A stretch of 64,000 nucleotides of DNA from Planctomycetota bacterium (GTDB taxonomy: Bacteria; Planctomycetota; Planctomycetia; Pirellulales; Pirellulaceae). The notes below the pieces were generated by a model. The model was not told where the DNA came from and did not search any database. It saw only the letters and a program-made list of their open reading frames with translations. Within the stretch, counting starts at the first letter, position 1. The number at the start of each line of letters is the position of its first letter. Shown piece by piece: positions 45,857 through 55,253 of this stretch. Location: contig CAUJHS010000117.1 in NCBI GenBank assembly GCA_963204915.1, positions 429,188-493,187 of the forward strand, read 5' to 3'. Position numbers and translations under genes: made by a program.

Positions 45857-46936
45857 TCACCACACGCCCGGAATGAACCGGTAGGGCACTCGGCGGCAAT
45901 ACGCTTGATATTCCGAGTCTTGCCCCAAGTGGCGTTCTTCCGTGAGCGCCCGCAGGCAATAGATGCCGCTCCAACCCATCAGCCCTGCCAGACCGGCGAA
46001 CAGGAGCTTGAGATCGGTCGCGGCGGCCGACAGCAACCAAGGCAACGCTCCGAACCACCAAAACAGGTTCTTGCCCACATACGCCGGATGGCGCACCCAG
46101 GCGTAAGGGCCCGATTGCACAATGCCGCGATGGGTCAAGTTGCTCGCCTTGAATCCCAGGGCGATCGAAGCCCAGGTGTAAATGCTCATCAACAGCAGCA
46201 TCAGCAGGTAAATGGGCGCTTCAACCAGGAAGCTGCCGAACTCCGGATGATCGACCGACCGCCAGTTCAGCGCGGTCATGGTGAGCAGGAAAAACGGCGG
46301 ATAACACGCCAAGGCGGCCATCCAACCAAGTAAGGTCGGCTCGACCGAGCGAATCTCATTCCCCAGCCTGGGGTGCTCCACCGAGTAACCAATCGTGAAG
46401 CACAACACGTCGATCAGAATGATTAGCCCGAGCATCAGCGCGTAGCCGTCATGCAGCCAATTCGCGGCCAGGTCGAACTGCCGGCAAGTGTCGTAAATGT
46501 CGAGCACATGCAGCGCCAGCCAGTTAATCATCAGCGGCAAGAAGAACGCCTTGACCAGTACGGCCCGCAGCGCCACGGCTTCTTTCGCGGTGGGCCGCCG
46601 GCGCGGAAGCTGCATCAGCGTTTGCCAGAACAAGCGACACTTGGGCGTGTACGAGTCGGGAAAGGTGGCGTAAAAAATCGGCAGCACCAGCAAATACGCG
46701 GCGATGACGCACGCCATCGACACGTAACCGACTCGGTCGAAGTACCACTGATAATAGGGGACGCTCCAGTAAAACACCCAGCCGATCGCCAACAGCGACG
46801 CCGCCGAAACGTAGTTCCGCACAACCATCTTGGCCGATGCGGGGAAAACGCGGGAACGGCCGGACGGCCATACAACTTCCTGCGCAGGAAGGGGTGTTGT
46901 CCGGTAGGCATCGTCCACGGGCGATACGGTTGACAA
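45857..46936 (-). CDS. Isoprenylcysteine carboxyl methyltransferase-like membrane protein
   Basis: This 359-residue integral membrane protein has about seven hydrophobic segments. The C-terminal block GIVQSGPYAWVRHPAYVGKN, then RALTEERHLGQDSEYQAYCRRVPYRFIPG, is the SAM-binding signature of the ICMT/PEMT family (RHPxYxG and EEx...Y..Y...V.Y..PG). A TTG at 46936 is the likely start, as GGGGAGAG lies 6 bases upstream. Otherwise the first ATG is 36 codons later. In bacteria such proteins methylate small lipids or are of unknown substrate. No partner gene is visible; neighbours run away from it. Confidence 0.72.
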   Translation of the reverse strand: MSTVSPVDDAYRTTPLPAQEVVWPSGRSRVFPASAKMVVRNYVSAASLLAIGWVFYWSVPYYQWYFDRVGYVSMACVIAAYLLVLPIFYATFPDSYTPKCRLFWQTLMQLPRRRPTAKEAVALRAVLVKAFFLPLMINWLALHVLDIYDTCRQFDLAANWLHDGYALMLGLIILIDVLCFTIGYSVEHPRLGNEIRSVEPTLLGWMAALACYPPFFLLTMTALNWRSVDHPEFGSFLVEAPIYLLMLLLMSIYTWASIALGFKASNLTHRGIVQSGPYAWVRHPAYVGKNLFWWFGALPWLLSAAATDLKLLFAGLAGLMGWSGIYCLRALTEERHLGQDSEYQAYCRRVPYRFIPGVW

Positions 46937-47253
46937 GGCAGGCTCTCCCCAACGGCTTCAAGGTGTGCAAGCGGCGCAGTTGCACGCCTTGATAGAAAGT
47001 ATAGGTCGCTTTTGGCAAAAGGCGTTTCCTTCGTCGCATCGGGTCGGCTTATTGCGACTGGCGCGATCGTAGCGTCGTGTGGCTGTCCTTCTCACCCAAC
47101 CCAAGAATTGCCTGTCGGTGCATGCTTTCCTGAAAGTCGGTCTGGCGCATCTAGCGATGGTCTGTCGCCGCCTGTTAAGGTAACGCCAGGTGAAACCAAC
47201 CGAACGCCATCGGAGCGTGCGTCATTCGTCTCTTCTTGAACCGAGTTTGCCTT

Positions 47254-48564
47254 ATGTCGTTTCTGTTGCATTGTCGGCATCGTCGCGGGTTCGCCGTTTT
47301 GGCATTGTGTCTGGCCTGGACGGGCATGACGTTCGCCCAGGAACGCCCCGACGCGGGCGGTTCTGTCGGACCGTGGAATCTTGAGGAGCTTTATCGCGCC
47401 CCGTCGATGCGTTGGGAGTCGCAGGACGGCCCCATTCACTCTCTGATTTACACCGGCGAAAAGCACCAAGGCCGCGATACCGAGGTGTTCGCGTTTTATG
47501 CTTCTCCCGCCACCTTGGGCGAAGTGAAAAATTCGCATGAAACGAAAGAGACGCAAAAATTTCCCGGCGTGGTGCTCATTCACGGCGGCGGCGGAACCGC
47601 CTTTGCCGAATGGGTCTGGCTGTGGGCGAAGCGTGGCTATGCGGCCATCGCTATGGATCTGGCCGGCTGCCGACCCATCGACCCGGTGTACGATGACCAC
47701 GGAGTTCCCGTTCCGAACCAGGCCAGCCGAGCGAACACGCGCATGCGACTTCCCAACGGCGGCCCCGCGCAGGGACATCCCGAAAAGTTCAACAGCATCG
47801 GCGGCGACGTCTCCGACGATTGGCCTTACCACGCCGCCGCAAGCGTGATTCGCGCGCACTCGCTGCTGCGATCTATTCCCGAAGTGCAAGCCGACCGCAC
47901 CGCCGCGACCGGCATCAGTTGGGGCGGCTACACCACGTGCCTTGTGGCGTCGCTCGATGATCGCTTCCGCGCCGCCGTGCCGGTATACGGCTGCGGTTTT
48001 CTCTTTGAAGGCGAGTCGGTGCAAAAGCCCTCCATCGACCAACTGGGCGAGCGCCGGCAAGCGTGGATCGACGCGTATGATCCCTCCCGGTTGTTATCGC
48101 GCTGCCGCGTGCCCATTCTGTTTGTGAACGGCACGAACGATGTTCACTATCCGCTCGACAGTTACCAAAAAAGTTTCGACGTGGTTCCCGGCGAGAAACA
48201 CATGCGGATCGAAGTGAACATGCCGCACAGTCACCCGGCGGGCTGGGCGCCGCAAGAGATCGGCCGATTCATCGACGCCTACTGCCGCGACGGGCAGCCG
48301 CTTCCCGCGCCCGGCGAACTAAGCCTCGCCGACGGCCAGGTGCGACTTGCGTACACCAGCGCCGTGCCGCTCAAGTCGGCTGCGTTGCATTACACCACCG
48401 AAACCGGCCTGCGCTCCGAGCGCGCGTGGAAAACCGTTGCTGCGAAGATCAACGCCGACAAAGTCCTCGCCCCCCAACCGCCGCCCGAAGCCAACACCTG
48501 GTTCCTCACCCTGACCGACGAACAAGACGGCATGACTTCCACGACGATCCAATTCCAACCGTAA
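47254..48564 (+). CDS. Secreted dienelactone hydrolase/acetylxylan esterase-like alpha/beta hydrolase
   Basis: This 436-residue exported hydrolase has a signal peptide with a basic start (HCRHRRGFAVLALCLAWTGMTFA). The catalytic domain has VVLIHGGGGTAFAEW (oxyanion loop), the nucleophile elbow ATGISWGGYTTCLVA, an Asp in FVNGTNDVHYP and a His in NMPHSHPAGW. The C-terminal 90 residues (about 350-436) form an extra beta domain (VRLAYTSAVPLKSAALHY). It resembles planctomycete S9/acetylxylan esterase proteins found among polysaccharide utilisation genes. The substrate is not certain. An in-frame TTG at 47236 is a possible earlier start. Confidence 0.75.
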   Translation: MSFLLHCRHRRGFAVLALCLAWTGMTFAQERPDAGGSVGPWNLEELYRAPSMRWESQDGPIHSLIYTGEKHQGRDTEVFAFYASPATLGEVKNSHETKETQKFPGVVLIHGGGGTAFAEWVWLWAKRGYAAIAMDLAGCRPIDPVYDDHGVPVPNQASRANTRMRLPNGGPAQGHPEKFNSIGGDVSDDWPYHAAASVIRAHSLLRSIPEVQADRTAATGISWGGYTTCLVASLDDRFRAAVPVYGCGFLFEGESVQKPSIDQLGERRQAWIDAYDPSRLLSRCRVPILFVNGTNDVHYPLDSYQKSFDVVPGEKHMRIEVNMPHSHPAGWAPQEIGRFIDAYCRDGQPLPAPGELSLADGQVRLAYTSAVPLKSAALHYTTETGLRSERAWKTVAAKINADKVLAPQPPPEANTWFLTLTDEQDGMTSTTIQFQP

Positions 48565-48690
48565 CACCGAAACAGGGATAAGAATTCGACGGGTGGCGAG
48601 TGGCGGAGCGTAGCGACGCCCTGGCGGCTTTACCCAAACCGTGGGGCGTCGACAACTTCCACAAACGACTTCTTTGCCAAGTAGTTGACG

Positions 48691-49488
48691 ATGTCCATGC
48701 CGATCGCCACGGAAACAGTCAAGCCGAACGGCGGCGGAGCAATTGTCGCTCTACTGGGCGTCCATGCCGTGGGCGGCGTCGTGGGGGCGTCTTTGTCGGC
48801 CGATCAACCGTCGTTCTCGTCGGGAGTTTTCTTCGCACTCATCACAAGTCAGGCGACATTGCTCGGCATGTGGAGCGGCCTGGGGATGAAGCATGGGCTG
48901 GTGCGATTGCTCGTGTTGGGTTTGGGGATTCCGCTGTTGGCAAACGTACTGGCCTGGGGTATCAGCGAAGCCGATTGGGAGATTCATATCTTCCTGCTGA
49001 TCGCCGCTTCGCTGGCCGCCCTGCCTACGTGGCTGCTGCGACTAGGAAAAGTTCGCCTTGGGCGCATCGGTGTGGAGACGCCTTCGCGCGAAGGGCTGCA
49101 ATTCACGATCAAACATTTGTTGCTGCTCACATTTGTCGTCGCTTGCCTCCTGACGCTTGGCAAAGCGCTTGCTCCGCATGTGCGCGCCTCCCATCTCCTC
49201 GCGCAACTCACAGTTCTGGCCATTTGTTTTGTTTCCGTCGCCTTGACGGCGTTGTGGGCGATGCTTGGTTTGGGCAATCCTTGGCTGCGAGGCCTTCTGG
49301 TTATGGGCATTGCGGTGGGGGCAGGCATAACGGTGGGATATAGTTTGGAAATTTCCCGCATCGGGTTCTGGATTTTCGTCTCGCTGATGCAGGCCGTATA
49401 TCTGCTCGGCTCGCTGTTCGTCTTCCGGAAGCTCGGTTATCGCCTGCTGGCTCATCGGGCGCCTGAGGAGGTGTCGTCAATGCGCTAG
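48691..49488 (+). CDS. Multi-pass membrane protein of unknown function
   Basis: This 265-residue protein has eight or so predicted TM helices (for example GAIVALLGVHAVGGVVGASL, LVLGLGIPLLANVLAWGI, IHIFLLIAASLAALPTWLL, LAQLTVLAICFVSVALTAL). The central piece LQFTIKHLLLLTFVVACLLT is the planctomycete FxIRxLLLLT-type motif found in many unknown membrane proteins of the phylum. There are no charged catalytic residues in the helices. It starts at an ATG (48691) rather than the TTG six bases earlier. No function can be given. Confidence 0.62.
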   Translation: MSMPIATETVKPNGGGAIVALLGVHAVGGVVGASLSADQPSFSSGVFFALITSQATLLGMWSGLGMKHGLVRLLVLGLGIPLLANVLAWGISEADWEIHIFLLIAASLAALPTWLLRLGKVRLGRIGVETPSREGLQFTIKHLLLLTFVVACLLTLGKALAPHVRASHLLAQLTVLAICFVSVALTALWAMLGLGNPWLRGLLVMGIAVGAGITVGYSLEISRIGFWIFVSLMQAVYLLGSLFVFRKLGYRLLAHRAPEEVSSMR

Positions 49489-49697
49489 CTAAGCCAAATG
49501 CTCAACCTCAAGATGCAGATACCTGTTTAGGACCAATGCTGCAAACGAACGGTTGACGAACGAAGCGCGATGACGGGATGAGCATTACACATCGCGGCGA
49601 ATCAGTCGGGGAGAGTTTTTGCGATTTCCGCAAGGTTGATGCAGGGCAGGTTCTTCGCGCCGCCAACCTGACGTGTCACAAGCAGTGGAGGTAGACT

Positions 49698-50357
49698 TTG
49701 CTTAGCAGCATTCCTCATCTTGTTCTTGCCTCGTGGTACGTCGGCGCATCCATGATGGACTTCCGCGGAGTGATCGATCAGGTTCCTTGGCATAATATTG
49801 CGGGGCAGCAAACCGATTGCCGCCATGTGCCGGATGCAATCGAGCGTCTGCAATCGGAGGACCCGGAGGTTCGAAGGTCCGCCTACTGGCGACTGGATAA
49901 TCATGTCATCGTTCAGGGCGGCCTCTATGAGGGCTCGTTTTACGTCATTCCGTTTTTGCTTCAGATTGCTCTCTCCGATTCGCCGTATGGCCGAGTTGAC
50001 GCACTCGACTTGTTAGTTGAAATCGCATCAGGATCCGCGAGCTTCGACGCGCGAGTGAATTTCTCCACCGTGGAGCATCCGTTTCGATACTACACTCCTA
50101 GCGAAAACGGCGTCGGCATGTCGTTACCCATTGCGACACGCTTCGCCATTGCCTGCGGATTGGACGACATTATGGGGCTTACGGTTTCCGAAGATGAAGC
50201 GGAGCGCGAGATGGCCCATGACCTCGTGTTGTCGTTTCCCGAATACGCAGGTCCGCTATCCGAGCGTTTGAATCAACTGGCGAACATTCATCGTGCGAAT
50301 AAGCCGTTGGCGAAAAAGCTCTACCTCTTGATGAACGGACTACGGCATCCCAGATAA
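49698..50357 (+). CDS. HEAT-like repeat protein of unknown function
   Basis: This 219-residue protein is probably all-helical. The region VPDAIERLQSEDPEVRRSAYWRLDNHVIVQGG looks like a HEAT/PBS-lyase-like repeat, followed by YVIPFLLQIALSDSPYGRVDALDLLVEIA, a second repeat. The TTG at 49698 is preferred as the start because GGAGG lies 6 bases upstream. The next ATG (49752) has no ribosome site. Proteins of this kind often act as immunity proteins of toxin systems in actinobacteria and planctomycetes, but no toxin gene adjoins it here, so no role is assigned. Confidence 0.6.
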   Translation: MLSSIPHLVLASWYVGASMMDFRGVIDQVPWHNIAGQQTDCRHVPDAIERLQSEDPEVRRSAYWRLDNHVIVQGGLYEGSFYVIPFLLQIALSDSPYGRVDALDLLVEIASGSASFDARVNFSTVEHPFRYYTPSENGVGMSLPIATRFAIACGLDDIMGLTVSEDEAEREMAHDLVLSFPEYAGPLSERLNQLANIHRANKPLAKKLYLLMNGLRHPR

Positions 50358-50629
50358 ACAGGGTGCGTTTTTGCGAATGACTACGGCAAAGTCTTCGCCG
50401 CTTCCAGGAGTTCGTAGCACGGCGGGCGAGGCGCCCAACTCCGCGCGGCCTTATAGTCGCCACAATTGGCGTCGTCGGCGTGGGAGAGGGAAAATGGCAG
50501 GACCGTCGCCACGTTTCGCGGAAGTTCCTTGCCAGCGCGATCCGACAAAACGTCAAACGTCGCCTGATCCGAACATGGAGTGTTCGCTTCGTCCCGATGT
50601 TCTCACGCACGGCGAAAGGGATTTCACGC

Positions 50630-51868
50630 ATGGGCGCGCGTACTTGGGTTGCGGTTTGTATGGCTTGCGCCGCTTGGGGCATGCTCGCCCGTGAGGGCCG
50701 GGCCCAGTCCTTCGGGGTCGAGCTGCACAATACGATGATGCCGGCTTCCGGCGGCATGGCGGGCGCCAGTTTGTCGCGTCCGCAGGACCTTCAGTCGGCG
50801 ATGAACGGCAACCCGGCCACCTTGACCCAGTTTCGCGGCACTCAGTTCTCGCTCGGCGGAGGCTGGGCCGAACCCACATACAATGTGACACAATTTGACC
50901 CGCTGCCCTTAGTGGGCGTCGATCCCTTTAGCGCCAAGTCGGGTACGCCGGGTGGACTCGTGCCCGCCGTCGGCATCACGCAGGATTTCAGCGCGCTAGG
51001 GCTGCCCGTCACGATGGGTTTGGGCGTCATGGGGAATGCGGGTGCGGGCGTTGACTTTCGCGATGTGCCCGAGGCGAATGGAACCTCGGCCCAGTACTTG
51101 GCCCTGGACACGGTTGCTGGCGTGGGCGTCGACATTACCGATCGGCTCGCCTTCGGCGGCGCCATCGTGCTGGGAACGTCTTACCTCGACGGCCCATTTG
51201 TCGATTTGACCGGCATGGTCCCGGCGTATGCCCTTCGAGGAAGTGTCGGCGTGAACTACTGGCTTACGGAGAATACGTCGGCAGGTTTCTATTATCAAAC
51301 CAAGAAGCATTTCACGTTTGACGACGCGGTCTTGTTTCCCAACGGGGTCCTCCTCGATGTTGAGTTCGAGCATCCGGAAAATCTCGGCCTGGGCGTGGCC
51401 AACAGCAGCCTGCTGGAAGGTCGTTTGCTGTTAGCGGCCGACGTGCTTTATAAAGTTCACAGCGACGCCGATTTCCTGCGAGCGATCTACACCGACCAAT
51501 GGGTGCTTCAACTGGGAGCGCAATACGCGGCCACCTCGCGCCTGCGGCTTCGCTTGGGCTACGCCTACAACGAGAACCCTATGCGCGGGGCGACCATTAC
51601 GTCGATCGGCGGCGTCGAACTTCCCGACGGCGTGCCAGGTTTGCGTTACGTGCAGGGGCAGTTCGCCGCCATTCCTGAGCATCGCGTGACCGGCGGCGTT
51701 GGCGTGCGCGACGTGCTTCCGGGCGTTGACCTTGATCTTTTCGCAGGCGGCATGTTCGAAAACACCGACCAATTCGCCAGCACGCTCGTCTCGGTGGAAA
51801 GTTACTGGGTGGGCCTGGGCATGACATGGCGATTCGGACGCGGCGCCGTTGAGTACGGCGCCTGGTAA
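50630..51868 (+). CDS. OmpP1/FadL-type outer membrane transport protein
   Basis: This 412-residue protein of the FadL/TodX family forms a beta-barrel that lets long-chain fatty acids or aromatic compounds across the outer membrane. It has a signal peptide (WVAVCMACAAWGMLAREGRA, cleavage before QSFGVEL) and the N-terminal plug start MMPASGGMAGASLSRPQDLQSAMNGNPATL, whose NPA(T/A)L element is the family hallmark. About twelve amphipathic strands ending in an aromatic residue follow, finishing with YWVGLGMTWRFGRG. The start is the ATG at 50630 (AAAGGGA upstream). An outer membrane porin fits the Gram-negative cell plan of planctomycetes. Confidence 0.85.
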   Translation: MGARTWVAVCMACAAWGMLAREGRAQSFGVELHNTMMPASGGMAGASLSRPQDLQSAMNGNPATLTQFRGTQFSLGGGWAEPTYNVTQFDPLPLVGVDPFSAKSGTPGGLVPAVGITQDFSALGLPVTMGLGVMGNAGAGVDFRDVPEANGTSAQYLALDTVAGVGVDITDRLAFGGAIVLGTSYLDGPFVDLTGMVPAYALRGSVGVNYWLTENTSAGFYYQTKKHFTFDDAVLFPNGVLLDVEFEHPENLGLGVANSSLLEGRLLLAADVLYKVHSDADFLRAIYTDQWVLQLGAQYAATSRLRLRLGYAYNENPMRGATITSIGGVELPDGVPGLRYVQGQFAAIPEHRVTGGVGVRDVLPGVDLDLFAGGMFENTDQFASTLVSVESYWVGLGMTWRFGRGAVEYGAW

Positions 51869-52680
51869 CCTCACGCCAGCCATCGCTTAAATGCACGCAA
51901 GTTGTGTTTCTGGCCAGCGAGAACGAGTGTGCTACTCGTCCGCGTGGAGGCGTTCGCCCAACTTCCGGCGGTTTTCAAAGCAGAGCGTTCACGGTCCAAG
52001 AGTAAGCCGCTTTGAATCAACCGTCCCGCGCTAACGCGCGGTTCTTGCAAGCAAGTGCGGACTAGCGTCCCGCCGCTTTTGGCGCAGTTTATAACCGCGT
52101 TCGGTGCGGCGGCGAATCGTGGGAATGACAAAGAAAACGACGTTTGCGTCCTTGCGCACAAGACGCAAACACTCAACGAAATCATGAACGGGCGAGCGGT
52201 GGAGAAACGCAGTCGAGGGACGGGATGACGTACAGTGCCGTATCAGTCGGTTCGCTCCACTACACCACAAGATCTTGGCGCCCACGTTTTATTATACTGA
52301 ACAAATGTACAAAATCAATGCTTAGCAGGAGAAATTGATCGAAGCCGAAATGAGTTACGTCGGTCATGAGGTTCGTTGATGTTCTAAATTGCCCGCGAAT
52401 TCACAGGTAAATCGTCGTTTTTCATATCACGAGAAGCGTCGTAACTTTTTTCCGGATTTTTCCGTAGTCGAACACCAACGCGCTCGCGGCGCGTGAAATA
52501 CTCGCCATCGCTGGATGCACGCGCCGGGGTGAGAAAAGTCGGTCACCTGGATTCTTCCTTCATCTGGGCCTCTTGCGTATATTAGCGACGGTTCGCCGAT
52601 GGCGCTTGACGGCGCCCGGCTTGTTCGAGCCGAACTTCGGCGGGTTCTCTCGTCTCGTTTCTTGTCTCAAGGAGCCTTGT
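51869..52680. other. 812-base intergenic region without a supportable gene
   Basis: No reading frame here has family similarity or a convincing ribosome site. It holds the operator-like block at 52293-52311, AT-richer sequence around 52340-52460, and a TATATTAG element at 52578-52585 which could be the -10 of the sulfatase gene. The minus-strand open frames at 51871-52185 and 52031-52285 look like chance frames in a degenerate region. Confidence 0.5.
52293..52311 (+). promoter_or_regulatory. TATACT box overlapping TGAACAAATGTACA, second copy of operator-like block
   Basis: The block matches the one at 22633-22651 at all but two positions over 22 bases. The half site TGAACA is followed by AA and TGTACA, so the palindrome is imperfect here. 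It lies 370 bases before the sulfatase start. Confidence 0.3.
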
Positions 52681-54078
52681 ATGCGCCAGCGGCTTGGTGG
52701 CGGCGGTCGCGTTCTGTGCGGCCTGTTGGGCTTTGGTCTTGCCTTTGTTCTGGCAGGAGCGGTTGCGGCTCGTGCGGCGGAGCAACCGAATGTAGTGGTC
52801 TTCTTGGCCGATGACTTGGGCTGGGGTGAGCTAGGGTGCCAAGGCAACCCGCAAATTCCCACGCCCAACATCGACTCGATCTCGGCCAACGGCATTCGCT
52901 TTACCCAGGGTTACGTGAGCGGGCCGTATTGCAGCCCCACGCGCGCCGGCTTGATGAGCGGTCGATACCAAACGCGCTTCGGCCACGAGTTCAACAGCAC
53001 GGCCCGGCATGCGGGGTTGTCGCTGGATGAAACCACGATGGCCACGCGCATGAAGGACCTGGGCTACGCCACGTGCGCCGTCGGCAAGTGGCATCTGGGG
53101 CAACTGCCCGAATATCGACCGATGCAGCGCGGGTTTGACGAATTCTTTGGCACGTTGAACAACACGCCGTTTTTCCATCCCACGATGTTCATCGACTCGC
53201 GCGTCTCGGCCGAAGTGCAGCCCGTGGACGACCCCGAGTTCTACACGACCGACGAATACGCCAAGCGCGCGTGCGACTGGATCAACAAACAAAAAGACAA
53301 GCCGTACTTCCTGTATCTGCCGTTCAACGCGCAGCATGCGCCGCTCCAGGCGCCGCAAAAATACCTGGACCGCTTTGCGAACATTGAGGATGAAAAACGC
53401 CGCACCTTCGCCGCCATGCTTTCCGCCATGGACGACGCCGTCGGCCAGGTGCTCGAAACGATCCGCAAGAATGGCCAAGAAGAGAACACCCTGATTTTCT
53501 ACCTCGCCGACAACGGTGGACCAACGCAAAGCACCACTTCGCAAAACGGCCCGCTGCGCGGCTTCAAGTCGACCACGTGGGAAGGGGGCGTGCGTGTGCC
53601 GTTCATGGTCCAATGGAAGGGCAAGATTCCCGCTGGTAAGGTGTATGAAAACCCCGTGATCCAGCTCGACATTCTGCCAACGGCGGTCACTGCGGCCGGC
53701 GGCAAGGTGGACCCCAACTGGAAACTCGACGGCGTCGATCTGATGCCCTACCTGACCGGTAAGGAAAAAGGCAAGCCGCACGAGACGTTCTATTGGCGGT
53801 TCGGCCAGCAGATGGCCGTGCGTCACGGCGACTGGAAGCTCGTTGTTGGCAACGGCGGCAGCGGTCAACCCGAGTTGTACAATCTCGCGGCTGACCTGAG
53901 CGAAAAGAACAACCTCGCCGCCACCGAGCCGGAAAAAGCGAAACAACTGCAAGCCCTGTGGGACGCCTGGAACGCGGAACAAGCCCCGGCGAGCCATCCC
54001 AACGAGCCTGCCAAAAAGAAGCAGCAGCCCGGCGCCAAGAAGAAGAAAGCGAAACAGAAGGTCAATCCCAACGCTTGA
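52681..54078 (+). CDS. Secreted sulfatase (formylglycine-dependent)
   Basis: This 465-residue exported sulfatase is preceded by AAGGAG. The signal peptide runs from a basic start (MRQRLGGGGR) through VLCGLLGFGLAFVLAGAVAA. The metal ligands Asp44 and Asp45 sit in VVVFLADDLGWGELG. The active-site motif CSPTRAGLMSGRYQTRFG has Cys84, to be changed to formylglycine. CAVGKWHLG and the C-terminal LADNGGPT (Asp-Asn ligands) are intact. Such S1-family sulfatases remove sulfate from algal polysaccharides. The C-terminus ends with a Lys-rich tail (KKKQQPGAKKKKAKQK), which is odd for an exported enzyme and may anchor it to polyanions. Confidence 0.92.
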   Translation: MRQRLGGGGRVLCGLLGFGLAFVLAGAVAARAAEQPNVVVFLADDLGWGELGCQGNPQIPTPNIDSISANGIRFTQGYVSGPYCSPTRAGLMSGRYQTRFGHEFNSTARHAGLSLDETTMATRMKDLGYATCAVGKWHLGQLPEYRPMQRGFDEFFGTLNNTPFFHPTMFIDSRVSAEVQPVDDPEFYTTDEYAKRACDWINKQKDKPYFLYLPFNAQHAPLQAPQKYLDRFANIEDEKRRTFAAMLSAMDDAVGQVLETIRKNGQEENTLIFYLADNGGPTQSTTSQNGPLRGFKSTTWEGGVRVPFMVQWKGKIPAGKVYENPVIQLDILPTAVTAAGGKVDPNWKLDGVDLMPYLTGKEKGKPHETFYWRFGQQMAVRHGDWKLVVGNGGSGQPELYNLAADLSEKNNLAATEPEKAKQLQALWDAWNAEQAPASHPNEPAKKKQQPGAKKKKAKQKVNPNA

Positions 54079-54150
54079 TTGGCGTTCGGTTAATCCACCG
54101 TCTGCAATGGGCGGTCGGACATGGTTAAGCGACGATCAACTCGTTAAAAT

Positions 54151-54173
54151 GGGCCGGAGTTTGACTTCGGCCC
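54151..54173. terminator. Hairpin after the sulfatase gene
   Basis: GGGCCGGAGT and ACTTCGGCCC form a 10-base-pair stem with one G-T pair and the loop TTG. There is no T-run, and a second perfect 9-base-pair hairpin (54180-54200) follows just before the next start. They may weaken read-through or structure the 5' region of the following gene. Confidence 0.35.
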
Positions 54174-54208
54174 TTGGTGCAGCGCGCCGCCGGCGCGCTG
54201 GATTGATC

Positions 54209-54985
54209 ATGGTTTCTACTCACTTTACTGACGACGAACTAGCGGCATATCACCGGGAGGGCTACTTCCTGGCGCGGGGGTTGTTCGACGCGGAGGAAAT
54301 GTCGCGTCTGCTCGCATACGCCCAGCAAGACCCCAACCTTTCCCAGTCGGCGTATGGCCGCAAAGACGCTACGGGGCAAGAAACCAAGCTGGCCTTGTGG
54401 AACACCGTGGGCGACAACCTCTACAGCATGTTCGCCCGCTGCCCGAGAATCGTGGACCGCATGGAGCAAATGCTCGGCGGCGAAGTGTACCTGTACCACA
54501 TGAAAATGATGCTCAAAGAACCACGCGTGGGCGGAGCGTGGGAATGGCATCAAGATTACGGCTACTGGTACAACAACGGCTGCCTTGCGCCGCTGTTGGC
54601 CAGTTGCCTGATTGCCGTTACGCCGTCCAACCGCGAGAACGGCTGCCTGCAAGTGATTCCCGGCACGCACCACTTCGGGCGCATCGACCACAACAAAACG
54701 GGCGACCAAACCGGCGCCGATATGGAGCGCGTGAACGCCGCGCTAGAGCGGATGCCGCTGGAATACATTGAATGCCAGCCCGGCGACGCGCTGTTTTTTC
54801 ACAGCAACCTGCTGCACCGGAGCGATCAGAACCGCTCGGAGCATCCCCGCTGGTCGCTCATTTGCTGCTACAACGCCAAGAGCAACAACCCCTACAAAGA
54901 ATCCCGCCATCCGCGTTACACGCCACTAGAAAAGGCCAACGACGACGCCATCAAACACTGGCGCCCCGCCACGGCCCAGGCGTAA
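54209..54985 (+). CDS. Phytanoyl-CoA dioxygenase family protein
   Basis: This 258-residue Fe(II)/2-oxoglutarate-dependent dioxygenase starts at the ATG at 54209 (MVSTHFTDDELAAYHREGY). The iron-binding HxD is His114/Asp116 in WEWHQDYGYW, and the distal His is His203 in FHSNLLHRSDQNRS. The intervening DSBH motifs RENGCLQVIPGTHHFG and ECQPGDALFF are typical of PhyH proteins. The enzyme hydroxylates an unknown substrate, not necessarily an acyl-CoA. Similar genes are common in planctomycetes and marine bacteria. It follows the sulfatase gene after 130 bases containing hairpins. Confidence 0.82.
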   Translation: MVSTHFTDDELAAYHREGYFLARGLFDAEEMSRLLAYAQQDPNLSQSAYGRKDATGQETKLALWNTVGDNLYSMFARCPRIVDRMEQMLGGEVYLYHMKMMLKEPRVGGAWEWHQDYGYWYNNGCLAPLLASCLIAVTPSNRENGCLQVIPGTHHFGRIDHNKTGDQTGADMERVNAALERMPLEYIECQPGDALFFHSNLLHRSDQNRSEHPRWSLICCYNAKSNNPYKESRHPRYTPLEKANDDAIKHWRPATAQA

Positions 54986-55253
54986 CCCGAGTCGTAAAAA
55001 GCGGGACACTCGGCACCGAACGAAACCGCACGGCACTAATGGCGAGGATGGCTGGCGGCAGAGTCTTAGACGCCCCAGCGGTGTCAAAAGAAACGCTTGG
55101 GGGAAGGTTTCCTCGTTGTGCTTGACGGGGCACCGCGCGCTGCTCCACCATCAGCTACCCTGCCAGCAGTTTGATGGCAAAAATGGGTGAAAAATTTCTC
55201 ATGCTTTTCGGGAGTCGCGTCGCAGAAGCTAAACGGCAATGCACCAAAAAACC

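Noticed and set aside
51871..52285. Minus-strand open frames of 104 and 84 codons
   Set aside because: No ribosome sites, no domain-like sequence, and mutual overlap. Treated as non-coding.
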